Assembly (NCBI RefSeq): GCF_013760845.1
Contig: NZ_JACDUU010000001.1
Coordinates: forward strand, 590,082 to 654,081
Length of the DNA: 64,000 bases
Direction: 5' to 3'
Source: [Anoxybacillus] calidus
GTDB lineage: Bacteria > Bacillota > Bacilli > Bacillales > Anoxybacillaceae
The notes under the pieces were generated by a model. The model saw only the letters and a list, made by a program, of their open reading frames with translations, made no database searches and was not told the DNA's origin. The position numbers were made by a program, and so were the translations under genes. The first letter of the stretch is position 1; the number at the start of each line of letters is the position of its first letter. Positions 54,149-63,640 of the stretch are shown piece by piece.

Positions 54149-54904
54149 TTACTGGTAGACTTTAAGTGTGTTGGCCAACACTTCTTTTTGAACAATGTCT
54201 ATGTTTTTTTGATAAGCATTGGCCACATATTTCACAGATTCGAATAGTAATAGCGGTGATGTTTTTATATTGGTAAATGGACCTATAAATGGCCAAGGGC
54301 CGTCTGTTTCCAATAATAATTGGTGGAGAGGAATGTACGATAATAATACTTGATCACGCTGGCGATAACATACTTCTGGTGTAACAGAAATATAATAACC
54401 AAACTGAATGATTTCCTCGATAACTGATAACGGGGCTTTTAACCAATGAAAATGGGCAGAGCGGATGTTGTATTTTCGTAAAATGGCCAGGGCTAATTCA
54501 GCATGTTCATGAACGGCATGAAGCACTAAAGGTAAATCATAAGCTCTTGCTACTTCTGTCACTTTTTCAAGGAATTCAACATAGTTTGCCAAAGAAAGAG
54601 AAGATTGTTGAAGAGTATAATACGGTAACCCCACCTCACCAATAGCTGATAGCCGATGTCGCTCTGCTTTTACTAAACTTAACCATTCATTCCAATCGGT
54701 CTCATTTGGCAATGCTTGTTCTGGATGAAAACCAATTGCTGCATAGACAAAATGAGGAAACTTAAGCTTTAATTCAAGTGTTCGATAACTAGAACGCAAA
54801 TCGGTTGAAACAGCGACAACTCCTTTTATTCCCGCTTCTTCCCATTTTTTTATTTCGGTCTCGACATTTGGATATTGATCTAAATGAATATGAGCATCAA
54901 TCAC
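54149..54904 (-). CDS. TatD family metal-dependent hydrolase
   Basis: 251 residues. DAHIHLDQYP (metal), GFHPEQ, AIGEVGLPYY and LLETDGPWPF define the TatD fold (metal-dependent DNase/phosphoesterase). Its start overlaps the alaX stop by 4 nt (ATGA), so it is translated with it. Confidence 0.87.
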   Translation of the reverse strand: MIDAHIHLDQYPNVETEIKKWEEAGIKGVVAVSTDLRSSYRTLELKLKFPHFVYAAIGFHPEQALPNETDWNEWLSLVKAERHRLSAIGEVGLPYYTLQQSSLSLANYVEFLEKVTEVARAYDLPLVLHAVHEHAELALAILRKYNIRSAHFHWLKAPLSVIEEIIQFGYYISVTPEVCYRQRDQVLLSYIPLHQLLLETDGPWPFIGPFTNIKTSPLLLFESVKYVANAYQKNIDIVQKEVLANTLKVYQ

Positions 54905-56082
54905 TTGTTAATCAGCCTTTCGATTTCAGTTTGAAGTGAGACCATAAATGCGGTTAAGTCTGTTGAGTTAGTAAATGTCATTTGCGCCTGTCGTTCGTTG
55001 CCTCCGCCTTTTCCGTGAAAATGCGCTTGTTGCTCCTTAAAGAGCTGTCCCATGTGGAAGGTGAATGCTGCGCTTTTTGCTGCGACTAAACGATTCTCAA
55101 GCGTCGTTGCCAAGATGACAACTTTATCTTGTTTAGCAGTGATTCGCTGCGCAATCGCCTGCAAATCTTTCAACGTTTTATTTTCATAAACTTGTACGAC
55201 GAGTGAATGATGATTTCGTATGAGCTTGTCTGCTTCAAAATCGTGCAGTTCGCCTTTTAAATGTTCGAGTTCCTTGAGCAATAATTTGTTTTCTTCTTCA
55301 AGTTTTATGATTTTATCAAAAAGTGTTTCTCTGTTTGTTCCAAGATGTTGTGCAATCTTTGTAACGATGTTATGCGCACTGGAATAGTCAGCAAAAGCAC
55401 GAATGCCGCATTTAAAATGAAGGCGTGTTAGTCCGCGATGTTTTTCTGTTTTCAAAAGTTTAATGATTCCGATTTCTCCCGTTCGGCTGACATGTGTGCC
55501 ACAGCAAGCGGAAGTATCAACTCCTTCCATTTCAACAACACGAATGGGTTCTTCAATGTCCGGGAATTTACGAAACGGTAAGGAAATAGCCTTTTCTTTT
55601 GATATAAAATATGTTTTTACCGGAACGTTGCAGTAGATAAGTTCATTAGCACGTTCCTCAATGGATTTCAACTGTTGCTCAGATAAGTGAGAAATATTTA
55701 GATCGATTGTTACTGTTTCTTTTCCAAGATGAAAGCTGACGGTATGAACGTCAAATAATTCAATGCAGACAGCTGATAGTAAATGTTGACCGCTATGTTG
55801 TTGTGTGTGGTCGAGCCGGCGGTGCCAATCAATTTGACAGCTGACCGAGCTGTAATCTGGAAGAGCAGGCAGTCTATGATATACTTCGCCATCTTCCTCA
55901 AATACATCAATCACTTTGATACCGTCGATCGTACCGGAATCCGACGGTTGTCCTCCACCTTCGGGATAAAAGGCAGTTTCTGCAAGAGTGATAAGATAAT
56001 CATTATTTTCTTTTTTTATGCTTGTAATGGTCGTTGTCCAATTGACCGTGGAAGGGGAAACATAATAAAGCTTTTTTGTCAT
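54901..56082 (-). CDS. alaX: Alanyl-tRNA editing protein AlaX (long form)
   Basis: 393 residues. N-terminal AETAFYPEGGGQPSDSG and zinc motif HTQQHSGQH with second half CCGTHVSRTGEIG; C-terminal DHHA1-like domain with GKGGGNERQAQ. Hydrolyses Ser- or Gly-tRNA(Ala). ATG 56082 with AAAGGAAG; a longer start at 56121 is less likely. Confidence 0.9.
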   Translation of the reverse strand: MTKKLYYVSPSTVNWTTTITSIKKENNDYLITLAETAFYPEGGGQPSDSGTIDGIKVIDVFEEDGEVYHRLPALPDYSSVSCQIDWHRRLDHTQQHSGQHLLSAVCIELFDVHTVSFHLGKETVTIDLNISHLSEQQLKSIEERANELIYCNVPVKTYFISKEKAISLPFRKFPDIEEPIRVVEMEGVDTSACCGTHVSRTGEIGIIKLLKTEKHRGLTRLHFKCGIRAFADYSSAHNIVTKIAQHLGTNRETLFDKIIKLEEENKLLLKELEHLKGELHDFEADKLIRNHHSLVVQVYENKTLKDLQAIAQRITAKQDKVVILATTLENRLVAAKSAAFTFHMGQLFKEQQAHFHGKGGGNERQAQMTFTNSTDLTAFMVSLQTEIERLINK

Positions 56083-56431
56083 TGTTACTACTTCCTTTCT
56101 CGAATCATCTCTTTTCATCATATCATACCAATTTTATAGGAAAATTCCTATTTTTATAAATAGAAAATATACCTTAATCGTTTTTGGACAAAAAACACTA
56201 GTTCCAATGCGATGATGAGATAACCATTATTTTCAGAGAAAAACAGAGAAGTATCATATGATTATGGGATTTAGCATTTTTTCCGAAAAGCCTTCCTCCT
56301 CTAAATGGAGGACAGGTGAGGGAGGTTCATTTAAATGATGCTCTAAATAAGAGCTGAAATTATTTCGTAAACCGAAGTAATGTGGTAAAATAATGCAAAG
56401 TAAGTATTACAACGAATGGAGATTAGACAGT
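56083..56431. other. Divergent intergenic region
   Basis: About 350 bases between alaX and an MFS gene. It holds a CCTCC..GGAGG short inverted repeat near 56297, a GGGAGG with a five-codon frame (56336) and GCTCT/AGAGC. None could be assigned; AT-rich promoters for both sides are expected here. Confidence 0.4.
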
Positions 56432-57637
56432 ATGTGGCGTAATCGAAATGTATGGTTAATATTAATCGGTGAATTTATCGCTGGCTTAGGACTTTGGTTG
56501 GGGATTATCGGAAATTTGGAGTTTTTGCAAAATCATGTTCCTTCTGATTTTTTTAAGTCATTGATTTTGTTTACGGGATTGCTCGCGGGTGTGTTAGTTG
56601 GACCGCTCGCAGGAAGAGTGATTGATAGCAATAAAAAGAAAACAGTACTTCTTTATTCCGGTTTTGCCCGGATGTTAAGTGTTGTTTTCATGCTACTGGC
56701 ATTGAAGTATTCTTCTGTGTTATGGATGGTATGTTTTATGGTGGCGATTCAAATATCGGCTGCGTTTTATTTTCCAGCGTTACAGGCAGCTATACCGCTT
56801 ATTGTTGCAGAAAAAGATTTATTGGCGATGAACGGTATACATATGAATGTAGCTACTATTGCTAGAATACTAGGTACAGCTCTTGGCGGTGCGTTGCTTG
56901 TAGTGATGAACTTATATTCTCTATATATTGGTTCAATGGTCGCGTATGCGCTGCTGTTTGTTTCTACTTTTTTCTTAATGATTCAGGAAGAAACATCACA
57001 ACATAAAAACAATCAGCACTCAAAAGCAAGTTTTAAAGAAATCGTTCCTGTTCTTGAGCAAATTCCAATCGTTAAAATTGCCTTAATTTTAATGATTATA
57101 CCATATTTGTTTATCGGCGGTTTTAATCTAATGGTCATCAATATAAGTGAACTCCAGCACGACAGTTCGATTAAAGGATTATTGTATGTGACGGAAGGGA
57201 TTTGTTTTATGATCGGTGCGTTTATCGTAAAGCGTATTTCGATAAATAAAGACTTATTAAAATGGATGTACAGTTTTACTATGATCATCGCCTTAGCGCA
57301 TTTATCACTTTTTTTTGCTCATATAAAAATCGCTTCAGTTGTTTCATTCGGTCTTTTCGGTCTTGCTGTCGGTTGCTTTTTTCCGATTGTTACGACCATT
57401 TTCCAAACGAAAGTATCCAAAGATTTCCACGGGCGGTTTTTCTCGTTTAAAAATATGTTAGATCGCGTCATGTTCCAAATCGTTTTACTAGGAACGGGCT
57501 TATTGCTTGATACAATCGGTTTACAATGGATGGTTGTCGTATTTGGCAGCATTTCACTCGTTCTTGTTTTTTATTTCATTATGAAAAACAAAAAAGGGCA
57601 GAGCGATTATGTAAGCCGACAAGATACGATTGCTTAA
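56432..57637 (+). CDS. MFS transporter
   Basis: 401 residues, 12 helices; GRVIDSNKKKTVLLYSG loop between helices 2 and 3 is the major-facilitator signature (weakened G-x-x-x-D-R/K). Belongs to the MFS_3/enterobactin-exporter-like group by layout. Substrate unknown. Start ATG 56432 with TGGAGA rather than 56393. Confidence 0.75.
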   Translation: MWRNRNVWLILIGEFIAGLGLWLGIIGNLEFLQNHVPSDFFKSLILFTGLLAGVLVGPLAGRVIDSNKKKTVLLYSGFARMLSVVFMLLALKYSSVLWMVCFMVAIQISAAFYFPALQAAIPLIVAEKDLLAMNGIHMNVATIARILGTALGGALLVVMNLYSLYIGSMVAYALLFVSTFFLMIQEETSQHKNNQHSKASFKEIVPVLEQIPIVKIALILMIIPYLFIGGFNLMVINISELQHDSSIKGLLYVTEGICFMIGAFIVKRISINKDLLKWMYSFTMIIALAHLSLFFAHIKIASVVSFGLFGLAVGCFFPIVTTIFQTKVSKDFHGRFFSFKNMLDRVMFQIVLLGTGLLLDTIGLQWMVVVFGSISLVLVFYFIMKNKKGQSDYVSRQDTIA

Positions 57638-57650
57638 ACCTTTGTGAAGG

Positions 57651-57777
57651 AAAAGGCTGACTCATATGTGTCTGACCTCATACACAATCCAACATATATC
57701 GTGTTTTTATCCATTGTTCTGTCCTATATATGGTGGTTGAGGGGGCTGACATTTTGCTTGAGGGTCAGCCTCTTTTT
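57651..57777. repeat. Palindromic intergenic element, copy 12 (core orientation A)
   Basis: AAAAGGCTGACTC/AGGGTCAGCCTCTTTTT, inner ATGTGTCTGACCTCA/GAGGGGGCTGACATT. Between convergent MFS genes. Confidence 0.85.
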
Positions 57778-57862
57778 ACTGATAATTTTATAAAGTAAAA
57801 CTATGTTCTAAATGAAAAATAAAACATAGCTAAAATATTCACTAAGGAATAGTGTAAAAATA

Positions 57863-57916
57863 AAAGGCCAGACCCCTCAACGATGAAAGGAACGGATTTG
57901 AGGGAATCAGACCTTT
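57863..57916 (-). terminator. Terminator of the NorA-like gene, element-like arms
   Basis: AAAGG-C-AGACC-CCTCAA/TTGAGG-GAATCAGA-CCTTT. On the minus strand it ends in TTTTATTTT. AGACC/TCAGACC resembles the element arms (short relative). Confidence 0.7.
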
Positions 57917-59087
57917 ATATCATTGTTATTTTTCCCTTTTTTGCTTGTCGAGAGAAGAGGGAGAATAAGACTAATGCGCCAAATGATAATACTATACCGG
58001 ACACATACGGCAGCCCAATCATCATTGTAAACAGCCAACCTGCTACAGGTGGGCCGATAATGCGGCCGAGCGAATCAAATGAAGACAAAAGACCTGTAGC
58101 GCTTCCTTGTCCAACGGTTGAATGCTTCGTAATCAGTGATGAAAGGCATGGACGAATCACGCCATTTCCGACTCCGAAAATGGATAAATATAAAGCAGCT
58201 GTCAAAAAGTCTTTAATCAATAAAATTAATGCAAAGCCGATTGCCGAAACAATAATTCCGCTTTGAATGACTTTTCCTTCGCCGTACTTTTTGATCAGTT
58301 TGCCGATTAATCCGCCTTGGACAAATGCCCCTGCCAACCCCATAATCATAAAAATATATCCTAATTCCGTTGACTCAATATTCGCTCGTTTTGCAGCATA
58401 ATAAGCAAATGTCGCTTCAAGACCAGATAGAGAAAAAGAAATGAAAAACTGCAATATGTACAAAAAAGTAATCGTTCCTCTGAATGCTTTCCAAATCGGT
58501 TCGCGCTGCTGCGACTTTTCGGTGCGCATTTCTTTTGGCAGAGATTCTTTTAAAAATAGGAAGACGAACAGTGAAGTAACGAATGAAAGAAAGCTGGCAA
58601 TAAAGAATGGCGCATTTAAGCTTGTTTTCGAAAAAATACCGCCAATCGCCGGTCCAAAAATAAATCCTAATCCAACTGCTGCACCAATCATCCCCATGCC
58701 TTTTCCGCGGTTTTCCGGCGTTGTCACATCAGCTACGTATGCCATTGCTGTCGGCATCGTTGCTGAAGAAAGCAATCCACCTAATATGCGCGCTGCAAAA
58801 AGCATCCAAAGTTCAGTGGAAACAGCAAATAAAAAGAACGAAATCGTTAACCCGCTGATTCCAATCAGCAAAATCGGTTTGCGTCCATAACGGTCTGACA
58901 GCCGTCCCCATATTGGCGCAAAGATGAGCTGCATAAAGGAATATACAGCCATCAAAAGCCCTAATTGTGTAGGATTTGCCCCGACTTTTTCAGCGAAGAA
59001 AGGCAATACAGGAATAATAATCCCAAAACCGGCCATGACGAGAAACATAACAGCGAATAAGAGCGGAAGATAACGTCGCTTTTCCAT
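57915..59087 (-). CDS. MFS multidrug efflux transporter (NorA/Bmr-like)
   Basis: 390 residues, 12 helices. GRLSDRYGRKPILLIG (motif A) and GFIFGPAIGGIFSK (antiporter motif C) identify a proton-coupled drug exporter. ATG 59087 with GAGGTG; a longer start (59111) lacks it. Confidence 0.85.
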   Translation of the reverse strand: MEKRRYLPLLFAVMFLVMAGFGIIIPVLPFFAEKVGANPTQLGLLMAVYSFMQLIFAPIWGRLSDRYGRKPILLIGISGLTISFFLFAVSTELWMLFAARILGGLLSSATMPTAMAYVADVTTPENRGKGMGMIGAAVGLGFIFGPAIGGIFSKTSLNAPFFIASFLSFVTSLFVFLFLKESLPKEMRTEKSQQREPIWKAFRGTITFLYILQFFISFSLSGLEATFAYYAAKRANIESTELGYIFMIMGLAGAFVQGGLIGKLIKKYGEGKVIQSGIIVSAIGFALILLIKDFLTAALYLSIFGVGNGVIRPCLSSLITKHSTVGQGSATGLLSSFDSLGRIIGPPVAGWLFTMMIGLPYVSGIVLSFGALVLFSLFSRQAKKGKITMI

Positions 59088-59274
59088 AAATGACACCTCA
59101 TTATATGACATTGTTGCCTTTATATCATAATCGAAATGTGTTTATTTTTCAAAAACTGAATCATAATCAGTGCAAAAATTGATTAACTTTGTTTATAATG
59201 GAAATTGTTGATAAAAGTCTCAAAAATAGGATTATTCATTATTATCAAAAGATCGGAAAGGAATATTAGAAGCA

Positions 59275-60495
59275 ATGAAACAACTTCATCCTATTAGTGT
59301 AAATATCATCATCGGTACTTTATTTTCAAGAATGGCTACGTTTATGACCATTCCCTTTCTTGCAATTTATTTGACGAAAACAAAAGGGATTAGCCCCGTT
59401 GAGGCAGGGACTATTATCGGAGTCAGTGCGTTTGTCAGCTTATTTGGTGGCTTTATTGGCGGATATTTGTCTGATTGTTATGGGAGAAAAAGGATTATGT
59501 TGACGTCTATCTTTGTTTGGTCGCTTGTGTTTATCGGTTTTGCCACTGCCGAACATGTATTTATGTTTTTTATTCTAAATGCTTTAAACGGGTTGTGCCG
59601 TTCTTTTTTTGAACCTTCATCGCGTGCGCTTTTATCAGATATTACAAAACAAGAAAATAAATTGTTTGTTTTCAATTTACGCTATGCCGCGATTAATGTA
59701 GGTGCAGCGGTCGGACCTCTTGCAGGATTAAAAATAGGAAGCGCGACATCCACAACTGCGTTTTGGATTACAGCGCTTGTTTATGTTTTATACGGTATAT
59801 CTTTATTCATCATGTTTCAGCGCATGGGGGATATTGTTTCCTCAGACAAAAGCAGTCATCAAGAGCGGCCAACCTTTATAATGGCATGTCGCATTATTGT
59901 TCATGATAAAATCTTGTTGTTTTCACTTATCGGTATGACACTAGGTATTGCTGGCTATTCACAGTTTAGCTCCACAATACCGCAATATTTGTCAAACGCA
60001 CCATATTTTCAAGACGGTGTCCAGCTATTTTCCTATTTAATTGTTGTTAATGCAATCACTGTTTTAATTGCGCAATATCCCGTTTCACGAATTGGAAAAT
60101 ACTATTCTCCGATTGTTTCCATTCTGCTCGGAACAGTTATGGTCGGCTTAGGATTGTTTTTATTCGGATTATTTCATCATTCATGGATGCTGGTAATGGC
60201 AATCATTATTTTTACCATTGGTGAAGTGATGATGTTTACAATGAGTGATTTATTTATTGACCAAATTGCCAAGCCAAACATGAAGGGCATCTACTTTGGA
60301 GCAATGGGATTTACAGCAATCGGAAATGCTTTTGGCCCAACGCTGGGTGGACTACTCATTTCTCTTTTCAGTTTTTCTCATGCAAATTATTTATTCGGCT
60401 CTTTAGCACTTTTAAGTTTTGCTGGATTTCCATTTCTTCTTTATGTGTCTTCTATTATTAAGGAAGGAAGAAGGAACATGGAGTACAGTTTATAA
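59275..60495 (+). CDS. MFS transporter (MdtH/YttB-like)
   Basis: 406 residues, 12 helices. GGYLSDCYGRKRIMLTS is motif A. Substrate unknown. AAAGGAAT before ATG 59275; divergent from the NorA-like gene. Confidence 0.82.
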   Translation: MKQLHPISVNIIIGTLFSRMATFMTIPFLAIYLTKTKGISPVEAGTIIGVSAFVSLFGGFIGGYLSDCYGRKRIMLTSIFVWSLVFIGFATAEHVFMFFILNALNGLCRSFFEPSSRALLSDITKQENKLFVFNLRYAAINVGAAVGPLAGLKIGSATSTTAFWITALVYVLYGISLFIMFQRMGDIVSSDKSSHQERPTFIMACRIIVHDKILLFSLIGMTLGIAGYSQFSSTIPQYLSNAPYFQDGVQLFSYLIVVNAITVLIAQYPVSRIGKYYSPIVSILLGTVMVGLGLFLFGLFHHSWMLVMAIIIFTIGEVMMFTMSDLFIDQIAKPNMKGIYFGAMGFTAIGNAFGPTLGGLLISLFSFSHANYLFGSLALLSFAGFPFLLYVSSIIKEGRRNMEYSL

Positions 60496-60525
60496 GATAA
60501 ACTAGACGAATGTTGTTGCAGCGAC

Positions 60526-60576
60526 TTGATACCATCAGTAATATATCGATATAATGTATCATTGAAAGCGTTTAAA
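60526..60576 (+). promoter_or_regulatory. ilvA promoter with cre-like site
   Basis: TTGATA (60526-60531), 18-nt spacer, TATAAT (60550-60555), then TGAAAGCGTTTAAA (60563-60576), which fits the CcpA site consensus TGWAARCGYTWNCW except at one position. Located at the transcription start, it would repress under glucose. Confidence 0.55.
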
Positions 60577-60613
60577 CTGCTCAATCTTGTCGAATAGTTA
60601 GGTGATTATTCAA

Positions 60614-61822
60614 ATGCTGACATTACAGGATGTTTTGCAAGCTAAAAAACGAATGGAAAAAACGATTCATAAAACTCCATTAGATTATTCGTATACATTT
60701 AGTAAAATGTCCGGCAATGATGTGTATATGAAGCTAGAAAATTTGCAAAAAACCGGCTCTTTTAAAGTGCGGGGGTCATTTAATAAAATTATGTCACTAA
60801 GCAATGAAGAGCGTGAACGTGGTGTGATTGCCGCTTCAGCTGGAAATCATGCGCAAGGAGTTGCCTACTCGAGCAACATGATTGGTATTCCGTGTACGAT
60901 CGTTATGCCAAAAGGGGCACCATTAAGTAAAATTGAAGCAACGAAAGGATATGGTGCTGAGGTTATTTTACACGGAGATATTTTTGATGAGTCTCTTGAA
61001 TTCGCTTTAGACTTACAGCGGAAAAGAGGCGCGACATTTGTTCATCCGTTTGACGACTTAGCGGTTATTGCCGGACAGGGAACGATTGCTTTAGAAATAT
61101 TAGAACAGCTGCCTGATGTCGATGCCGTTCTTTGTCCGGTTGGTGGAGGTGGGCTTTTAGCCGGGATTGCCTTTACCTTAAAACAACATAACCCGAATAT
61201 TAAAGTATACGGTGTTGAGTCATCGGCATGTCCAGGCATGACAGCAGCACTTCGCAATAATAAACCAATTGTCATCCAGGCATCTGATACGATTGCGGAT
61301 GGTATCGCTGTAAAGAGACCAGGAGAAATCACATATCAGATTATTCAGCAATATGTTGATGGAGTCATTTGTGTCGATGAAACAGAGATATCGCGAACAA
61401 TGCTTTATTTATTGGAGCGTAATAAGCTGTTAGTTGAAGGCTCGGCTGCTTGTTCGTTAGCTGCCGTACTTTATGATCGACTGCCGCTTAAAGGGAAAAA
61501 AGTTGTCTCTATATTAAGTGGTGGAAATGTAGACGTCACTCTCATTTCGCGTATTATTGAACGCGGTCTTGTCGAAGCAGGCCGTTACGTCACATTTACA
61601 ACTGTTATCTCCGATAAACCAGGACAGTTAAATAAATTGCTACGCATCATCGCTGAACTGGAAGCAAATGTTCTTTCGATTCATCATCAGCGCATAGGGA
61701 CGAAAGTATTACCTGGACAGGCAGAAATATACTTTTCTTTAGAAACAAAAAACCAAGAGCATATCCGTAAAATCCATCAAGTTTTAATAAATGAAGGGTA
61801 CGTAGTCGATATACTAGGTTAA
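60614..61822 (+). CDS. ilvA: Threonine ammonia-lyase with one ACT domain
   Basis: 402 residues. PLP lysine in KTGSFKVRGSFNK, SAGNHAQGVAY, and GGGGLLAGI; a single C-terminal ACT domain from about 325. The length and single ACT domain fit the catabolic-like ilvA_1Cterm form, not the 500-residue IlvA with two ACT-like parts. It forms 2-oxobutanoate from threonine. Start ATG 60614 with TTAGGTG. Confidence 0.9.
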   Translation: MLTLQDVLQAKKRMEKTIHKTPLDYSYTFSKMSGNDVYMKLENLQKTGSFKVRGSFNKIMSLSNEERERGVIAASAGNHAQGVAYSSNMIGIPCTIVMPKGAPLSKIEATKGYGAEVILHGDIFDESLEFALDLQRKRGATFVHPFDDLAVIAGQGTIALEILEQLPDVDAVLCPVGGGGLLAGIAFTLKQHNPNIKVYGVESSACPGMTAALRNNKPIVIQASDTIADGIAVKRPGEITYQIIQQYVDGVICVDETEISRTMLYLLERNKLLVEGSAACSLAAVLYDRLPLKGKKVVSILSGGNVDVTLISRIIERGLVEAGRYVTFTTVISDKPGQLNKLLRIIAELEANVLSIHHQRIGTKVLPGQAEIYFSLETKNQEHIRKIHQVLINEGYVVDILG

Positions 61823-61895
61823 GCATATGGTAATAGAAAAAGCCCATAGTATTGAACTGGTCTTACCCCTGTCAAGTAGACAGCTATAAAAAAGA

Positions 61896-62705
61896 CTATG
61901 CAACCATTGTGTTTCGGTATTCAACTGGAGCACAATGGTTGAGTTTTTTCTGAAATCGTTCATGATTATAAAACCATATGTAGTTGTCAATGGCTTGATA
62001 GAGTTCTTGTTCTGTTTTACACTGAGAAAAGTACAACGTTTCTGTTTTGAGGTGCGAAAAGAAGGACTCGATACAAGCGTTATCTAGGCAGTTTCCTTTG
62101 CGAGAGTGGCTGCCCATCAGGCCTAGTCCTTCTATTCGTTGGTTGTACTGCTTGGACGTGTACTGGAAGCCCTGATCCGAGTGAAGGATGGCTCCATGCA
62201 CGTCTCTTTTTTTCGCTAATTCCTCCACTGTGTCCATGACTAGTTTTAAGTCATTCCGATGAGAAACTCTCCAAGCTACAATTTCGTTATTATACAAGTC
62301 TTGAATCGACGATAGGTAAAAGAAGCGAGTACCAAAAGGGATATAAGTAATGTCTGTGACATACATACGATTAGGCTCACTTGCTTTAAATTTTCGATTT
62401 AATCGATTCGGATGAATCACAGACGGTTCCTTTCCGAAATATCGTCGTTTTTTTCGAATCACGGACTGAATGTTCAACTCTTTCATCAGTCTGTAGACTC
62501 GCTTATGATTCACATAGAATCCCTCTTTTCTTAAAACGACTTGCATTCTCGGATAGCCGTAAAAAGGATGAGAACGATGGATCGCCAATAGGTGCTTCTT
62601 TAGGATCTGATCTCTTTGTTGCCGTGTCTTTCTCTTACTCTCTGTACTACGCCACTTGTAATAACCAGTACGAGAAACTTCAGCGATTTCTACTAACCAA
62701 GTCAA
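61896..62705 (-). CDS. IS3-family transposase OrfB (DDE integrase domain)
   Basis: About 270 residues from a TTG. Contains rve-type catalytic residues: D in MYVTDITYIP, D in AILHSDQGFQYT, and E in NACIESFFSHLK (DDE). An N-terminal HTH_21 region (SHPFYGYPRMQVVL). No ATG or good ribosome site, so it is made mainly as the OrfAB fusion through the upstream frameshift. Confidence 0.92.
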   Translation of the reverse strand: MTWLVEIAEVSRTGYYKWRSTESKRKTRQQRDQILKKHLLAIHRSHPFYGYPRMQVVLRKEGFYVNHKRVYRLMKELNIQSVIRKKRRYFGKEPSVIHPNRLNRKFKASEPNRMYVTDITYIPFGTRFFYLSSIQDLYNNEIVAWRVSHRNDLKLVMDTVEELAKKRDVHGAILHSDQGFQYTSKQYNQRIEGLGLMGSHSRKGNCLDNACIESFFSHLKTETLYFSQCKTEQELYQAIDNYIWFYNHERFQKKLNHCAPVEYRNTMVA

Positions 62706-62719
62706 TGGATACTGTTGTT

Positions 62720-63112
62720 TTAGCTCATGGATGATCTCAAATCGGTTTCGTTTTGGAATCCTCCTTCCCCGTGAAGATTGGGATACTGCTTTTTTAGATA
62801 CTCTACCTGCGCTTTCAAGTAATCCCTTTCTTCCTCAATACTGTTAAATTTCGTTTGGGGACGACCAACCAATGGATTCTTGTTCACGTGTTTTCCGCGT
62901 TGATCGCCAAGAGATTCTCCATTACGATACTTTTTCACCCAAACCTTCACTTGAGTACTACTTGGTATTCCCAATTTCTTCGCAACCGCTTGATAGCTCA
63001 TTCCTCCGTTCTCATACAAATGAATGGCTTGTAACTTGAACTCCTCTGTATACGATTGAAATGTTTGTCCTTTTTTCGCCATGAAAAATCCCCTCCAAGT
63101 ATAGTGTAACAC
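62720..63112 (-). CDS. IS3-family transposase OrfA
   Basis: 130 residues, HTH_Tnp_1-like: TEEFKLQAIHLYENGGMSYQ and the leucine-zipper-like C-terminus. ATG 63091 (MAKKGQTF) is an alternative start with GGAGGGG upstream. Contains the slippery heptamer before its end. Confidence 0.9.
   Translation of the reverse strand: MLHYTWRGFFMAKKGQTFQSYTEEFKLQAIHLYENGGMSYQAVAKKLGIPSSTQVKVWVKKYRNGESLGDQRGKHVNKNPLVGRPQTKFNSIEEERDYLKAQVEYLKKQYPNLHGEGGFQNETDLRSSMS
62789..62795 (-). other. -1 programmed frameshift heptamer
   Basis: On the minus strand A-AAA-AAG in frame with orfA at codon 106-108; after slippage the reading stays open into orfB. A GGGGAAGGAGG stretch lies shortly downstream rather than upstream. 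Confidence 0.8.
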
Positions 63113-63216
63113 CCAACGATTAAAAATGGGCTTTTTACACTGTCTACTTAAAGGGGATAATATCAGAACTAGGGCTTTTTCTATTGGTTGATCGGCTGCC
63201 GTTTCTTTATCTGTTG

Positions 63217-63468
63217 CTAATGAAGGACTTGAGTGGAAGGCATTGTTGTATGCCCAATTCCTTCTTCAGTTATTTTCGCTCTCAAACTTTCAATTAAGTA
63301 AAGGCCGACCATGCTCTTCAGTTCTTCATCATTCATTTCTTTCACTAAATTTAACAGGTCCTTGCGGCTCAATTCCTCAAGTACAGATATCGCAATCACT
63401 TCTGCATCCTCTTCATCGCCTGTCAATCGATCTTTACAATATTCATAAAGTTCATCAACAAACCGCAT
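63217..63468 (-). CDS. Small conserved protein (DUF6154-like), unknown function
   Basis: 83 residues, acidic, helical (RFVDELYEYCKDRLTGDEEDA, SRKDLLNLVKEMNDEELKSM). I associate the pattern with a small DUF family in bacilli, by memory. AAGGGGGAAC before ATG 63468. No other motif. Confidence 0.65.
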   Translation of the reverse strand: MRFVDELYEYCKDRLTGDEEDAEVIAISVLEELSRKDLLNLVKEMNDEELKSMVGLYLIESLRAKITEEGIGHTTMPSTQVLH

Positions 63469-63640
63469 TTTGTTCCCCCTTGACACTTTATACAATCAGT
63501 TTGAACAAAATGGGTTCAATTATACTCGATTAGGAATACAAAAAAGTTATTGCCTGTTATGGTGAATAGTGGTATCTTATTTGAAATAAAAATTTAGAAT
63601 ATTATATAAAACTTTCACGTTGAATTTGGGGGAGTTAAGA

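Larger units (their letters stand above)
61858..63165 (-). mobile_element. IS3-family insertion sequence (IS150-like), 1308 bp
   Basis: Termini TGGTCTTACCCC...AAGTAGACAG and, inverted, TGATATTATCCCC...AAGTAGACAG match at about 19 of 26 positions and begin 5'-TG/CA-3' as in IS3. The 4-bp target duplication GAAC flanks it at 61854-61857 and 63166-63169. It carries orfA and orfB on the minus strand joined by a frameshift signal. Both ends, duplication and frames are intact, so it may be active. Confidence 0.92.
61832..63185 (+). terminator. ilvA terminator, split by an IS element
   Basis: AATAGAAAAAGCCCATAGT (61832-61850) and ACTAGGGCTTTTTCTATT (63168-63185) pair over 18 bp with a one-base bulge if the insertion element between them is removed. 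The IS sits in the loop of the former hairpin. Confidence 0.75.

Noticed and set aside
57883..58266. 127-codon plus-strand frame opposite the NorA-like gene (and a similar one at 58441-58890)
   Set aside because: Antisense shadows of a membrane protein; codon pattern follows the minus strand.
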